Below are positions 15,725-23,641 of a stretch of DNA of 29,227 bases, one piece after another (the stretch's first letter is position 1; every line of letters begins with the position of its first letter). The DNA is from an uncultured delta proteobacterium (GTDB lineage: Bacteria; Myxococcota_A; Polyangia; Polyangiales; Polyangiaceae). The position numbers were made by a program, and so were the translations under genes. The notes beneath the pieces were generated by a model that saw only the letters and a list, made by a program, of their open reading frames with translations, did no database searches and was not told where the DNA came from. The stretch lies in assembly GCA_903858055.1 (NCBI GenBank), contig CAIOHM010000283.1, forward strand, positions 1 through 29,227, written 5' to 3'.

Positions 15725-17703
15725 GCGCGCGCGGTACCTGCCCTTCCTGCGGCGCTGCGGTGGAGTTCCGCTTCGAGCAAGCGTACGTCACCACCTGCCG
15801 CCACTGCGGCACGACCGTCTCGCGCAGCGACGGCAAGCTCGAAGACTGCGGTCGTCACGCGGACCTCGTGGCGAGCGAGGCGGGCCTCGAGCCTTTCCGT
15901 CGCGGTCGCTACGCGGGTGTGACGTTCACGCTGATGGGGCGCACGGTCCTCCAGCACCCGAAGGGCGGTCGCTGGAGCGAGTGGTACGCGGCGCTCGAGA
16001 ACGGCGAGGTCGGCTGGCTCTCCGAGGCGCAGGGCGTCTTCACCTTCATGCGCGAGGTGGAGCTCGCCCCGGATCTCGCCGACCGTACCTTCGAAGACCT
16101 CGCGCCCGGCACCGCGCTGACCCTCGGCGGCGAGCGCTTCGTGGTCGGCGAACGGCAGACCCGGCGCACGATCGCGAGCGAGGGGGAAATCCCCTTCATT
16201 CCGGTCTTCGATCATGACGATCGCTACGTCGATCTCGTCGCGGAAGGCGGGGCCGCGGCGACGCTCGACTTCGCCTTCGACGAACCGACGCTCTTCCTGG
16301 GCCGCGTCGTCACCCTCGAAGCGCTCGGCCTGCCGGTGCGCGGGGGCTCACGCGACGCCGCCGTGACCGCCACCGAGGCGCTCGCCTGCGGGAACTGCGG
16401 CGGTCCAATCAAGCTCGTCGTGCCGGGGGCTTCGCGCCGCGTGACGTGCGTCGCGTGCGGGAGTCTCCACGACGTGGAGGGCACCCGCTTCGTGCTCCTT
16501 GAAACCCTCGCCCATGCGAAGCGTCCGCCGCTGGGCCTCGGGTCGCGCTTCCGCCACGAAAACACCGAGTGGCAGCTCGTGGGTTGGGTCGAGCGGAGCG
16601 TCACCTCGCAAGGCGTTCGTTACCCGTGGAACGAGTACGTTTCGTATGCGGCGGTGAAGGGTTTCCGCTACCTCGTCGAGGCGCGCGGCCACTGGCTCTG
16701 GGTGACGCCCGCGCCGTCCTTCGCGCGTCCCATGCCGACCGAGGCGATGCGTGAGCTCGTGAATGAGGGTGTAACCTACACGCTCTTTGCGCATGACCAC
16801 GCGACGGTCGACGCGGTCGCCGGCGAGTTCCCGTGGCGCGTCACCGTGGGCGAGCTCAGCGAGGCCTTCGACTACGTGAGCGCCCCGCACGTCCTCTCGT
16901 GCGAGGGCGACGCCAGCGAGATCAACTGGAGTCGCGGCGAACACCTGGAGCGCAGCACGGTCGCCGGATTCTTCCCGAACGCGCACCTCCCGCCGGCCGA
17001 AGGGGTGGGCATGGTCGAGCCGAACCCCTACGAGGGGATCGGCCGCGTGTGGTGGCGGACGCTGCTCGCGTCATTCGTGCTGTTCCTTGCGCTGCTCCCG
17101 CTGCGTGCGTCGCGTGAGGTGCTCGCCGAGAGCCTCGTGCTCCCGTCCGGGGCCGTGGCTTCGCCCACCGCGAACGAAGGGGTCGTCCTGACGACATCCC
17201 CCTTCGAGCTTCGGGGGAGCCGGCGCGTGAAGATCGATCTGCGCGCGGACCCGCCGCTCGACTCCTACGTCGACTTCGTGGTCGACGTGCTCGACGATCG
17301 CGACGCACCCGTCGACAGCGTACGGGCAGCGTCGACCGCGCTCCGCGACGAAGACGGCGACCCGGAGGGGAAGCGTGAGGCGTCGGTCACGATCGGGCAT
17401 CTGCCGCCGGGGAGCTACCGACTGCGCGTCGACACCGTCGCCTCGTCGCCGCTCGTGCAGCAAGTCGTAGTCACGGTCTCCGAGGGCGGGGTCTCGTTCT
17501 CGGACTTCTTGGTGTGGCAGATCTTCGCGCTCGCGCTGCTCGCGGTCTTTGGCATCTTCAAGCACTTCTTCGAGACGAAGCGACGCGAGGCGAGCGACTT
17601 CAACGCCTACGGACGCCGGCTCGAGGGTGCGCCCGTGGGCTCGCTCGCCGAGGACGGGGACTCCGCGTCGAACGACGACGACGACAGCGGGAGCGACGAA
17701 TGA
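15721..17703 (+). CDS. Zinc-ribbon / DUF4178 membrane protein
   Basis: A 660-residue protein with a duplicated front half. The first zinc ribbon has Cys7, Cys10, Cys26 and Cys29 and is followed by a DUF4178-like domain (about 55-150). The second has Cys223, Cys226, Cys243 and Cys246 and is followed by another DUF4178-like domain (about 275-345). A transmembrane helix (about 446-463) leads to a beta-rich segment of about 135 residues, probably outside the membrane. A second helix (about 598-616) returns to an acidic tail ending in a run of Asp. DUF4178 has no established activity but is known to recur with DUF350 and aminopropyltransferase genes. It starts with GTG overlapping speH and ends in an ATGA overlap with the small gene. 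A scaffold role is inference. Confidence 0.88.
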   Translation: MSARGTCPSCGAAVEFRFEQAYVTTCRHCGTTVSRSDGKLEDCGRHADLVASEAGLEPFRRGRYAGVTFTLMGRTVLQHPKGGRWSEWYAALENGEVGWLSEAQGVFTFMREVELAPDLADRTFEDLAPGTALTLGGERFVVGERQTRRTIASEGEIPFIPVFDHDDRYVDLVAEGGAAATLDFAFDEPTLFLGRVVTLEALGLPVRGGSRDAAVTATEALACGNCGGPIKLVVPGASRRVTCVACGSLHDVEGTRFVLLETLAHAKRPPLGLGSRFRHENTEWQLVGWVERSVTSQGVRYPWNEYVSYAAVKGFRYLVEARGHWLWVTPAPSFARPMPTEAMRELVNEGVTYTLFAHDHATVDAVAGEFPWRVTVGELSEAFDYVSAPHVLSCEGDASEINWSRGEHLERSTVAGFFPNAHLPPAEGVGMVEPNPYEGIGRVWWRTLLASFVLFLALLPLRASREVLAESLVLPSGAVASPTANEGVVLTTSPFELRGSRRVKIDLRADPPLDSYVDFVVDVLDDRDAPVDSVRAASTALRDEDGDPEGKREASVTIGHLPPGSYRLRVDTVASSPLVQQVVVTVSEGGVSFSDFLVWQIFALALLAVFGIFKHFFETKRREASDFNAYGRRLEGAPVGSLAEDGDSASNDDDDSGSDE

Positions 17704-17900
17704 AGGCGATGGGAAGGTACGCGATCGTCTTCGCGTTGCTCGTGGGTGCCGCGGACGCCGCTTGGTTCTTGCGGGCGCTGCGCGGGAGCGTCTCTCCGCA
17801 GCCGCGGGACGAGCGACCCCCGCCGATGTCGGCGCGCAGCGCCTCGACGGGTTGGCGCCAGTATCACTTCTGGCACTCGGGAATCTCTGGAGGAAAATAG
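17700..17900 (+). CDS. Small membrane protein of the polyamine cluster
   Basis: A 66-residue protein that begins within the ATGA overlap with the DUF4178 gene. One hydrophobic helix (about residues 6-25, AIVFALLVGAADAAWFL) is followed by a basic, Pro-rich stretch and a Trp/His-containing tail (WRQYHFWHSG). It could be a single-pass protein or a signal-peptide-bearing small protein. No family is recognised. It is supported by its start overlap, its position immediately before the DUF350 gene and the lack of any other explanation for this 200-base space. Confidence 0.65.
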   Translation: MKAMGRYAIVFALLVGAADAAWFLRALRGSVSPQPRDERPPPMSARSASTGWRQYHFWHSGISGGK

Positions 17901-18119
17901 ATGAACCTTGCAAGTTTCGGCCACACGCTCCTGGCAGAGGCGCTCTACGCGATCGTCGGAATCGTCATTTTCGGCGTGGCCTTTTGGCTCATGGAAGCGG
18001 TGACGCCGTTCTCCATCCGCAAGGAGATCGAAGAAGACCAAAACACGGCCCTGGCCATCCTCATGGGCGCGGTGATCATCGGCATCGCGATGATCATTTC
18101 GGCCGCCGTGCACGGCTAG
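17901..18119 (+). CDS. DUF350 family membrane protein
   Basis: A 72-residue protein with two transmembrane helices (about 13-32 and 48-68) separated by a charged loop containing IRKEIEEDQNTALA. The Asp-x-Asn-x-Ala turn and the IIGIAMIISAAVHG end are typical of DUF350 (UPF0719) proteins. Usual members have one or two such units; this is the single-unit form. GGAGG stands about seven bases before the ATG. Function is unproven. The family recurs in operons with spermidine-synthase-like and DUF4178 proteins, as it does here. It may form a membrane assembly with the aminopropyltransferase encoded 18 bases downstream. Confidence 0.9.
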   Translation: MNLASFGHTLLAEALYAIVGIVIFGVAFWLMEAVTPFSIRKEIEEDQNTALAILMGAVIIGIAMIISAAVHG

Positions 18120-18137
18120 CGGGCGCGAGTCGCAAGC

Positions 18138-19661
18138 GTGCCGAAGCCGAGCCTTCTCTTTCTCAACGTCTTTCTGCTCGCCACGTGCGGTCTCGTCTAC
18201 GAGCTGCTCGCGGGCACGCTCGCGAGCTACGTGCTCGGCGACTCGGTGACCCAATTCTCGGTCGTCATCGGGCTCTACCTCTCGGCGATGGGCGTGGGCG
18301 CATGGCTCTCGCGCCACCTCGAGGAGCCGCTGGCGGCGCGCTTCGTCGACGTCGAGCTCGGCGTCGCGCTCTTCGGCGGTCTCTCAGCGCCGATGCTCTT
18401 TCTCGCGACCTCGCACGTACGCCTCTTCCCGGTGCTGCTCTACGGCATCGTGGCCATGGTCGGCATGCTCGTCGGCCTCGAACTCCCGCTGCTCATGCGC
18501 ATCCTCGAAGGGCGCGTGCAGTTCAAGGACCTCGTCTCGCGCATCTTCACCTTCGATTACCTCGGCTCGCTCGCGGCCTCGCTGCTCTTCCCCCTCGTGT
18601 GCGTGCCCCGCCTGGGCCTCGTGCGCACCGCCATCGTCTTCGGGCTCCTAAACGCCGTCATCGCGCTCTGGTGCACGTCGTTGCTCGCGCAGGCCATTCC
18701 GCCAGGTAAGCGCCTGGGGCTCCGCGTGCGCGCGTGTGCGGTCCTGGCGGTCTTGACCTTCGCGCTCGCGGGCGCCGAGGCGATCGTGAAGCACGGGGAA
18801 GAGCAGGTGTACGCGGACGAGATCGTCTACGCGCAGACCACGCCTTACCAGCGTTTGGTCGTGACCAAGAACCGCGCGGGCTTTCAGCTCTTCCTCAACG
18901 GAAACCTGCAATTCTCCTCGGCCGACGAGTACCGCTACCACGAGGCGCTCGTGCACCCGGCCCATGCGCTCGCGCCCGAAGCGCGGGAGGTGCTCGTGCT
19001 CGGCGGAGGAGATGGGCTCGCCTTGCGCGAGATCCTCAAGAACCCGCACCTCGAGCGCGTGACGCTCGTCGACATCGACCCGGCGATGACGAACCTGCCT
19101 CTCGCGTACCCGCCGCTCGCGGCGCTCAACGGGCACGCCTTCGACGACCCGCGCGTGCGCGTCGTTCACGACGACGCGATGGCCTGGCTCACGCGCGAGG
19201 GTCCAAGCCTCAAAGCTCAGCTGGCGATCGTGGATTTTCCCGATCCGAATCACTTCGCCCTCGGAAAGCTGTACACTACACGCTTCTACCGCCTCCTGCG
19301 CGAAGCGCTGGCTCCGGGCGCCGCCGTGGTGGTGCAGGCGAGCTCCCCGCTCTTCTCGCGCGAAGCGTACTGGTGCGTCGTTCGCACGCTCGAGGCCGCG
19401 GGCTTCAACGCGCTCCCGTACCATGCGCACGTGCCGAGCTTTGGCCCCTGGGGCTACGTGCTCGCCTCGACCGCGCCGATCGATCCGCCTGCACGGCTCC
19501 CCGCTTGGCTCGACGGCAAGCTTCGCTTCCTCGACGGGCCCACGCTCGCGTCGCTCTTCGTGGTGCCGCGCGACCTGGCGCCGGTGGAAGTCGCCGTAAA
19601 CCGCCTCGATAACCAGGCGCTCGTGCGGTATTACGAAAACGCGTGGCATCGGTGGCAGTGA
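18138..19661 (+). CDS. Membrane-bound aminopropyltransferase (spermidine-synthase-like)
   Basis: A 507-residue protein. The N-terminal about 215 residues form roughly seven transmembrane helices. The rest is a class I methyltransferase-fold domain of the spermidine synthase family. Landmarks are YQRLVV, LNGNLQFSSADEYRYHE, the nucleotide loop VLVLGGGDG (Gly289-Gly293), LVDIDP, DFPDPNHF (Asp366, Asp369) and KLYTTRFYRLL. These support binding of decarboxylated AdoMet and an amine acceptor. The acceptor is not known, because DFPDP replaces the D-x-x-DP context of soluble SpeE. The start is GTG. SpeH, encoded earlier in the same cluster, can supply the donor. The end overlaps the flavoprotein gene (GTGA). 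Aminopropylation at the membrane face is inference. Confidence 0.9.
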   Translation: MPKPSLLFLNVFLLATCGLVYELLAGTLASYVLGDSVTQFSVVIGLYLSAMGVGAWLSRHLEEPLAARFVDVELGVALFGGLSAPMLFLATSHVRLFPVLLYGIVAMVGMLVGLELPLLMRILEGRVQFKDLVSRIFTFDYLGSLAASLLFPLVCVPRLGLVRTAIVFGLLNAVIALWCTSLLAQAIPPGKRLGLRVRACAVLAVLTFALAGAEAIVKHGEEQVYADEIVYAQTTPYQRLVVTKNRAGFQLFLNGNLQFSSADEYRYHEALVHPAHALAPEAREVLVLGGGDGLALREILKNPHLERVTLVDIDPAMTNLPLAYPPLAALNGHAFDDPRVRVVHDDAMAWLTREGPSLKAQLAIVDFPDPNHFALGKLYTTRFYRLLREALAPGAAVVVQASSPLFSREAYWCVVRTLEAAGFNALPYHAHVPSFGPWGYVLASTAPIDPPARLPAWLDGKLRFLDGPTLASLFVVPRDLAPVEVAVNRLDNQALVRYYENAWHRWQ

Positions 19662-21286
19662 CCTCGCGCCGCGATCTCCTCCAGCTTTTCCTCGGCGCTC
19701 CGCTCGCTCTCGCGGCGTGCAAGCGCTCCGGCTCGACGCCGCGGATCGAGGGCGAGCTCGTCGACGAGGAGCTCCTCCGCGGTCATCGCGTTCGCGACGA
19801 GGGCCGTGTTCCGCTCCTCGAGCCCAGCACCGACGAGCCTCTCTACGACGCGATCGTGATCGGCGGCGGCGTGGCGGGTCTCGCGGCGCGGGAGCGCATG
19901 GGACGCGAGGGGCTGAGCGTGCTGCTCGTCGAGGCGGACTCCGTCGTCGGCGGGACCGCGAAGGGCGGTCAAAACGCTGGCGGAGCGCATCCTTGGGGCG
20001 CGCACTACGTGACGGCGCCGCTCGTAGAAGCGAAGCCGATCGTGCGCTTGCTCGAAGAGCTCGGCGTCATCGTGGGCCGGAGCGAAGACGGCCGCGACGT
20101 CGTGCTGGCGGAAGAGGCGGTCGTGCGGGCGCCGGAGGAGCGGCTCTTCCACCTTGGACGATGGGAAGAAGGGCTCTACCCGCGCGCGGGCGCGAGCGCT
20201 GAGGACCTCGCGGAGCTCGAGCGCTTTCGCGCGCATGTGCGCTTGCTCGCCGCGCGCCGTGACGCGCAGGGTCGTCGTGCGTTCATCGCGCCGCTTCATT
20301 ACGCCTCGCGCGACGCGGAGGTGCTCGAGCTCGATCGCGTGACCATGGGCACGTGGCTCGATCGCGAGGGCTACCGATCGGCGCGTCTGCGTTGGCTGGT
20401 GGACTACGCATGCCGCGACGACTTCGGGCTGCGCGTCGAACACACGAGCGCGTGGGCCGCGCTCTTTTACTTCGCGGCGCGATCGGGACCGGACGGCGAA
20501 CCGCGCGCGGTCATCCCCTGGCCCGAGGGCAACGCGCGCCTCGTCACCCACCTGGCGCGCAAGGGCCGCGGTTCCATCGAACACGGCGTGCTCGGCCGCC
20601 GTGTGGGCGAAGTCGGCGAAGAGTGCCGCGTCGTCGTCGAAGATCGGCAGGGCTCGCGGCGCACACGTAGGGCGCGGCGCGTCGTCCTCGCCGTGCCCGC
20701 CTACGTTGCCCGCCGCATGGTCGACGGGCTCGCCGAACGCGACGCAGGCTTCGAGGCCCCGAGCTACGGAAGCTGGGTCGTGGCGAACTTGGTCGTCGAC
20801 CCGGCCTTCGCACGCCAGGAGGCGCCGCTCGCCTGGGACAACGTGCTGCACCGAAGCCCGTCGCTTGGGTACGTGAACGCGCGCCACCAAGTCGACGAAC
20901 GCGCGCCCGCGCTGGCGCTTACGCACTATTACGCGCTCTGCGACACCGACCCGAAGGCCGTCCGCGAGAAGCTCCTCGCCGTGGACCACACCTCCTGGAG
21001 CGAGGTCGTGCTCAGCGATCTCGAGGCGGCGCACCCTCGCATTCGCGAGCACGTACGCCGCATCGATGTCCTGCGATGGGGACACGCCATGGTGCGCCCG
21101 GTGCCCGGGTTGCGCGCCCGCTGCGCCGAGGCGTCTGCCGCGCGTCCGTTTGGTCGTGTGCATGTTGCACACAGTGAGCTATCGGGCGTGGCGCTCTTCG
21201 AAGAGGCGTACGTGCACGGGCTTCGCGCGGGCGAAGAGGTGCTCGCGGCGCTTGGTCGCCACGCGCCGTCGGATCTCGACGCATGA
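19658..21286 (+). CDS. Tat-exported FAD-dependent oxidoreductase, predicted lipoprotein
   Basis: A 542-residue flavoprotein. From the GTG at 19658 the N-terminus reads MTSRRDLLQLFLGAPLALAAC, which combines a twin-arginine motif (Ser3-Arg4-Arg5-Asp6-Leu7) with a lipobox cysteine (Cys21). The Rossmann FAD motif is IVIGGGVAGLAARE (from about residue 66), with the ribose-binding acidic residue in LLVEADSVVGGTA. HPWGAHYVTAP and a late conserved segment near VHVAHSELSG resemble the amine-oxidase/phytoene-desaturase type of flavoprotein. The substrate is unknown; an amine made by the aminopropyltransferase is plausible. Folding with FAD before Tat export is consistent. The frame could start at 19643, but the GTGA overlap matches the style of the cluster. 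The end overlaps the next ATG. Confidence 0.85.
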   Translation: MTSRRDLLQLFLGAPLALAACKRSGSTPRIEGELVDEELLRGHRVRDEGRVPLLEPSTDEPLYDAIVIGGGVAGLAARERMGREGLSVLLVEADSVVGGTAKGGQNAGGAHPWGAHYVTAPLVEAKPIVRLLEELGVIVGRSEDGRDVVLAEEAVVRAPEERLFHLGRWEEGLYPRAGASAEDLAELERFRAHVRLLAARRDAQGRRAFIAPLHYASRDAEVLELDRVTMGTWLDREGYRSARLRWLVDYACRDDFGLRVEHTSAWAALFYFAARSGPDGEPRAVIPWPEGNARLVTHLARKGRGSIEHGVLGRRVGEVGEECRVVVEDRQGSRRTRRARRVVLAVPAYVARRMVDGLAERDAGFEAPSYGSWVVANLVVDPAFARQEAPLAWDNVLHRSPSLGYVNARHQVDERAPALALTHYYALCDTDPKAVREKLLAVDHTSWSEVVLSDLEAAHPRIREHVRRIDVLRWGHAMVRPVPGLRARCAEASAARPFGRVHVAHSELSGVALFEEAYVHGLRAGEEVLAALGRHAPSDLDA

Positions 21287-22314
21287 GGGTCCACGCGCTC
21301 TTCGGTCCGCGCGCAGACCCGGCGCTCTTCCTCGGCCCTCTGCTGTTCGCGGCGGTGAGCGTCGCGATCGCGCGCGCCGCGGGCGCCGAGGGTGAGGTTG
21401 GGCTTATCGGTTGGCTCGTCTTCGTCGTGGGCGTCGACGTGGCGCATGTGTGGTCCACGCTCTGGGTGACGCTGTTGCACGGCGATCAGCGAAGGGCCCA
21501 CGCGCAACGCCTCGCGCTCCTCGCGGTCGGGCTCTACGTCGGCGGGGTCGTGATCCACGCGTCGTTCGGCGGCTTTGGGTTCTGGCGGGTCGTGGCCTAC
21601 GCGGCGTGTCTTCACTTCGTGCGTCAGCAAGTCGGCTGGGTCCACCTCGCGCGGGCCAGGGCCGGGGAGCTCGACCGCTCGGGTTCGCGCCTCGACGCCG
21701 CCGTGGTCGCGCTCGCGGCGCTCGAGCCTCTCGCGTACTGGCACGTGCACGGCCGCTCGTTCGGGTGGATGGTCGCGGGCGACTTTGCGCGCATGCCGTC
21801 GTCGGTGCTCACGTTCGTGCGTGTCGCGTACGCGGCCAGCGCGGGGGCTTTCCTCGTGCGTGAGGCTGCGGCGCTGCGACGAGGCGAGTTTCATCTCGGA
21901 AAGATCCTCGTCGTCGTGAGCACGGCGATCGGCTGGCACATCGGCATCGAGCGCTTCGACAGCGACCTCGTGTTCACGGCGTTCAACACCGCGGCGCATG
22001 CGGCTCCTTACGTTTACCTCGTGGTCGTGCGCGCCGAAGCGGGGAGCGTCGCGGCGAGGGCTCGTGGTGGTGCCGTCGCAGCGGTCACGTTCGCCGGGCT
22101 GCTCGTCGCGATCGCCCTCACGGAGGAAGCGCTCTGGGAGTCGCTCGTGTGGGGTGAGCATGGCTTCTCCGCGCCACCTCGCTGGGCCGCCGCGCTCGCG
22201 TCCGGCATCGTCCCCCTCCTCGCGCTCCCGCAGCTCGCGCACTACGCAGTCGACGCCGTCATCTGGCGCCGCGCGCACCGCCCGTCGCTGCGCACGGAGT
22301 CTACTTTCTCGTAA
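21283..22314 (+). CDS. Polytopic membrane protein with conserved-looking histidines
   Basis: A 343-residue protein with about nine or ten hydrophobic helices. Histidine and aspartate residues lie within or near helices: DVAHVW (Asp52, His55), HFVRQQVGWVHLARAR, GWHIGIERFDSD, FNTAAHAAPY and LAHYAVDAVIW (His320, Asp324). This arrangement resembles membrane oxygenases or haem/metal proteins, but no family signature could be matched. It starts at an ATG overlapping the flavoprotein stop, so an electron-transfer or membrane-modifying role with the flavoprotein is plausible. It is the last gene of the seven-gene cluster, and its final 14 bases overlap the convergent lipoprotein gene. Confidence 0.8.
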   Translation: MRVHALFGPRADPALFLGPLLFAAVSVAIARAAGAEGEVGLIGWLVFVVGVDVAHVWSTLWVTLLHGDQRRAHAQRLALLAVGLYVGGVVIHASFGGFGFWRVVAYAACLHFVRQQVGWVHLARARAGELDRSGSRLDAAVVALAALEPLAYWHVHGRSFGWMVAGDFARMPSSVLTFVRVAYAASAGAFLVREAAALRRGEFHLGKILVVVSTAIGWHIGIERFDSDLVFTAFNTAAHAAPYVYLVVVRAEAGSVAARARGGAVAAVTFAGLLVAIALTEEALWESLVWGEHGFSAPPRWAAALASGIVPLLALPQLAHYAVDAVIWRRAHRPSLRTESTFS

Positions 22315-22864
22315 GCGTGATGGTGAGCGTGCGCACGACGCGTGCCTCGCCGTCCGAGAGGCGACCTTCGCCCGAGGCCGCGTTGCCGCTCACGCGCAGA
22401 TCCAACGTGCCCAAAAACCCCTCGGGGCCCGCGCCGCGCACCGTGCCGACGATGCGATCGCCGAGGCGCTGCCCAACGAACGTGAACGCACCGAGCGAGC
22501 CCGCGCCGTCGCCGGTCACGGCTCCGTCGCTCGCCACGTGAAGCGCGAGGGTGCCCGTGCCGCGGCCAACGCCCGCGTCGTCGGAGCGGAACTTCGTGCC
22601 CGCCCACTCGATGGCGTTCGGGACATCGCCTTCACGTGGAATGTACATGCTTCCGGGCTGGGCCTCGAACGTGCCCTCGAAGCGACGCTCGGCCGTCAAC
22701 GCGCTGGGCGCCGCGCTCTCTTTCGCCTCGTTCGCCGCGGCCGCCGCCTCGTTCGCCGCCGTCGTCGGCTCCGCGCTTTGGGTCGCCTCGCCGCGCTTGC
22801 AGCCCGCCGCAGCGGCGGCCGTGGCGAGCGCGAGCACGAGAGCGGGCAGTTGGCGCTGGGTCAT
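22301..22864 (-). CDS. Small predicted lipoprotein
   Basis: A 187-residue protein. The N-terminus has a short basic part and a hydrophobic segment ending at AAGC, a lipobox (Cys about 22). An Ala/Glu-rich low-complexity linker follows (about 30-55). The remainder alternates hydrophobic residues and glycines, as in a beta barrel or beta sandwich of about 130 residues. Strands such as FEGTFEAQ, GTLALHVASDGAVTG and GTVRGAGPEGFLGTLDLRVSG resemble a short calycin-like or META-type fold, but no family is assigned. The ATG overlaps the methyltransferase stop (ATGA), so the two form an operon. The longer frame upstream is shadow sequence. Confidence 0.8.
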   Translation of the reverse strand: MTQRQLPALVLALATAAAAAGCKRGEATQSAEPTTAANEAAAAANEAKESAAPSALTAERRFEGTFEAQPGSMYIPREGDVPNAIEWAGTKFRSDDAGVGRGTGTLALHVASDGAVTGDGAGSLGAFTFVGQRLGDRIVGTVRGAGPEGFLGTLDLRVSGNAASGEGRLSDGEARVVRTLTITLTRK

Positions 22865-23553
22865 GGCTTCTTCCAGGTGAGGGTCCAGTGGCGATCGCTC
22901 GTGAGCTCGACGCAGGCCCCGAGGAGCCCCGCCTCGGCCGCCATGGCCACGACCTCGTCGACCGTGAAGGCGGCGTGGAGCGAAGCATGAAAGAGCGCGC
23001 GTTGCCGCTCGAAGCGCGCGCGATCCTCGCCCACGGCTTCGGCGGGCACGGCTGCGTACGCATCGGTCTGGGTCGCGAGGATCGCCTGCGTGGCAGGCCG
23101 CGCGAGATCGCGGACGAAGGCCCGGCCGCCGCTTGCCAGTACGCGCACGACCTCGGCGAAGAAGGGCACCGGGTCCGGCAAGTGGTGCACGAGGCTGTTC
23201 GAGAAGACCCCGTCGAATGCCGCGGGAAGGAACGGGAGCGCCGTCGCGTTGCCGAGCAGGAAGACGATGCGCTCGGAGTTCGCCTGACCGCGCCGATTGA
23301 GCTCGGCACGCGCGAGCATGGCCGGAGCCGCGTCGAGGGCGACGAAGCGCTCGGGCACGTGGCGGTGTGCGTAGGTAAGCGGGATGCTCCCGGTGCCCGT
23401 TCCGACATCCAGCAGCGCGCGCGGGCTTCCGAGGAAAGTATCTGCATCCTGCACGAAACGCCCGTGGACCTCGGCGAAGTTCATGCGGTCGTAGTCGTCG
23501 GCCTCGGTGGCCGAGTCCATGAGCTCCGGTTCGGGAATGCGGGCGAGGGCCAT
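22861..23553 (-). CDS. Class I SAM-dependent methyltransferase
   Basis: A 230-residue cytoplasmic methyltransferase. The AdoMet-binding motif I is LLDVGTGTGSIPLTYA (about 44-59), followed by the acidic post-I motif ALDAAPAML and motif III-like FDGVFSNSLVHHLPDP. The N-terminal RIPEPELMD stretch is, in my memory, typical of one group of small-molecule methyltransferases. The substrate cannot be deduced. The ATG at 23553 keeps this N-terminal motif; the open frame to 23760 crosses the divergent TPR gene and is not used. It is followed without a gap by the lipoprotein gene. A perfect inverted repeat begins at the base before its start codon. Confidence 0.88.
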   Translation of the reverse strand: MALARIPEPELMDSATEADDYDRMNFAEVHGRFVQDADTFLGSPRALLDVGTGTGSIPLTYAHRHVPERFVALDAAPAMLARAELNRRGQANSERIVFLLGNATALPFLPAAFDGVFSNSLVHHLPDPVPFFAEVVRVLASGGRAFVRDLARPATQAILATQTDAYAAVPAEAVGEDRARFERQRALFHASLHAAFTVDEVVAMAAEAGLLGACVELTSDRHWTLTWKKP

Positions 23554-23594
23554 GGTGCACGCCGTTAGCGTAGGTCCCGGCTCGGGCGTGCACC
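23554..23594. promoter_or_regulatory. Perfect 10-bp inverted repeat between divergent genes
   Basis: GGTGCACGCC (23554-23563) and GGCGTGCACC (23585-23594) are exact reverse complements separated by 21 bases. Each arm contains the palindrome GTGCAC, and the arm centres lie 31 bases apart, about three helical turns. It sits between the methyltransferase start and the TPR gene. It could be a two-site operator for both, or a hairpin directly before the methyltransferase ATG in its transcript. Confidence 0.5.
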
Positions 23595-23641
23595 GAAGAG
23601 GGGCGTCGCGCTCGCTTCTTCGGCCTGCTAGCTTCGCGCCC

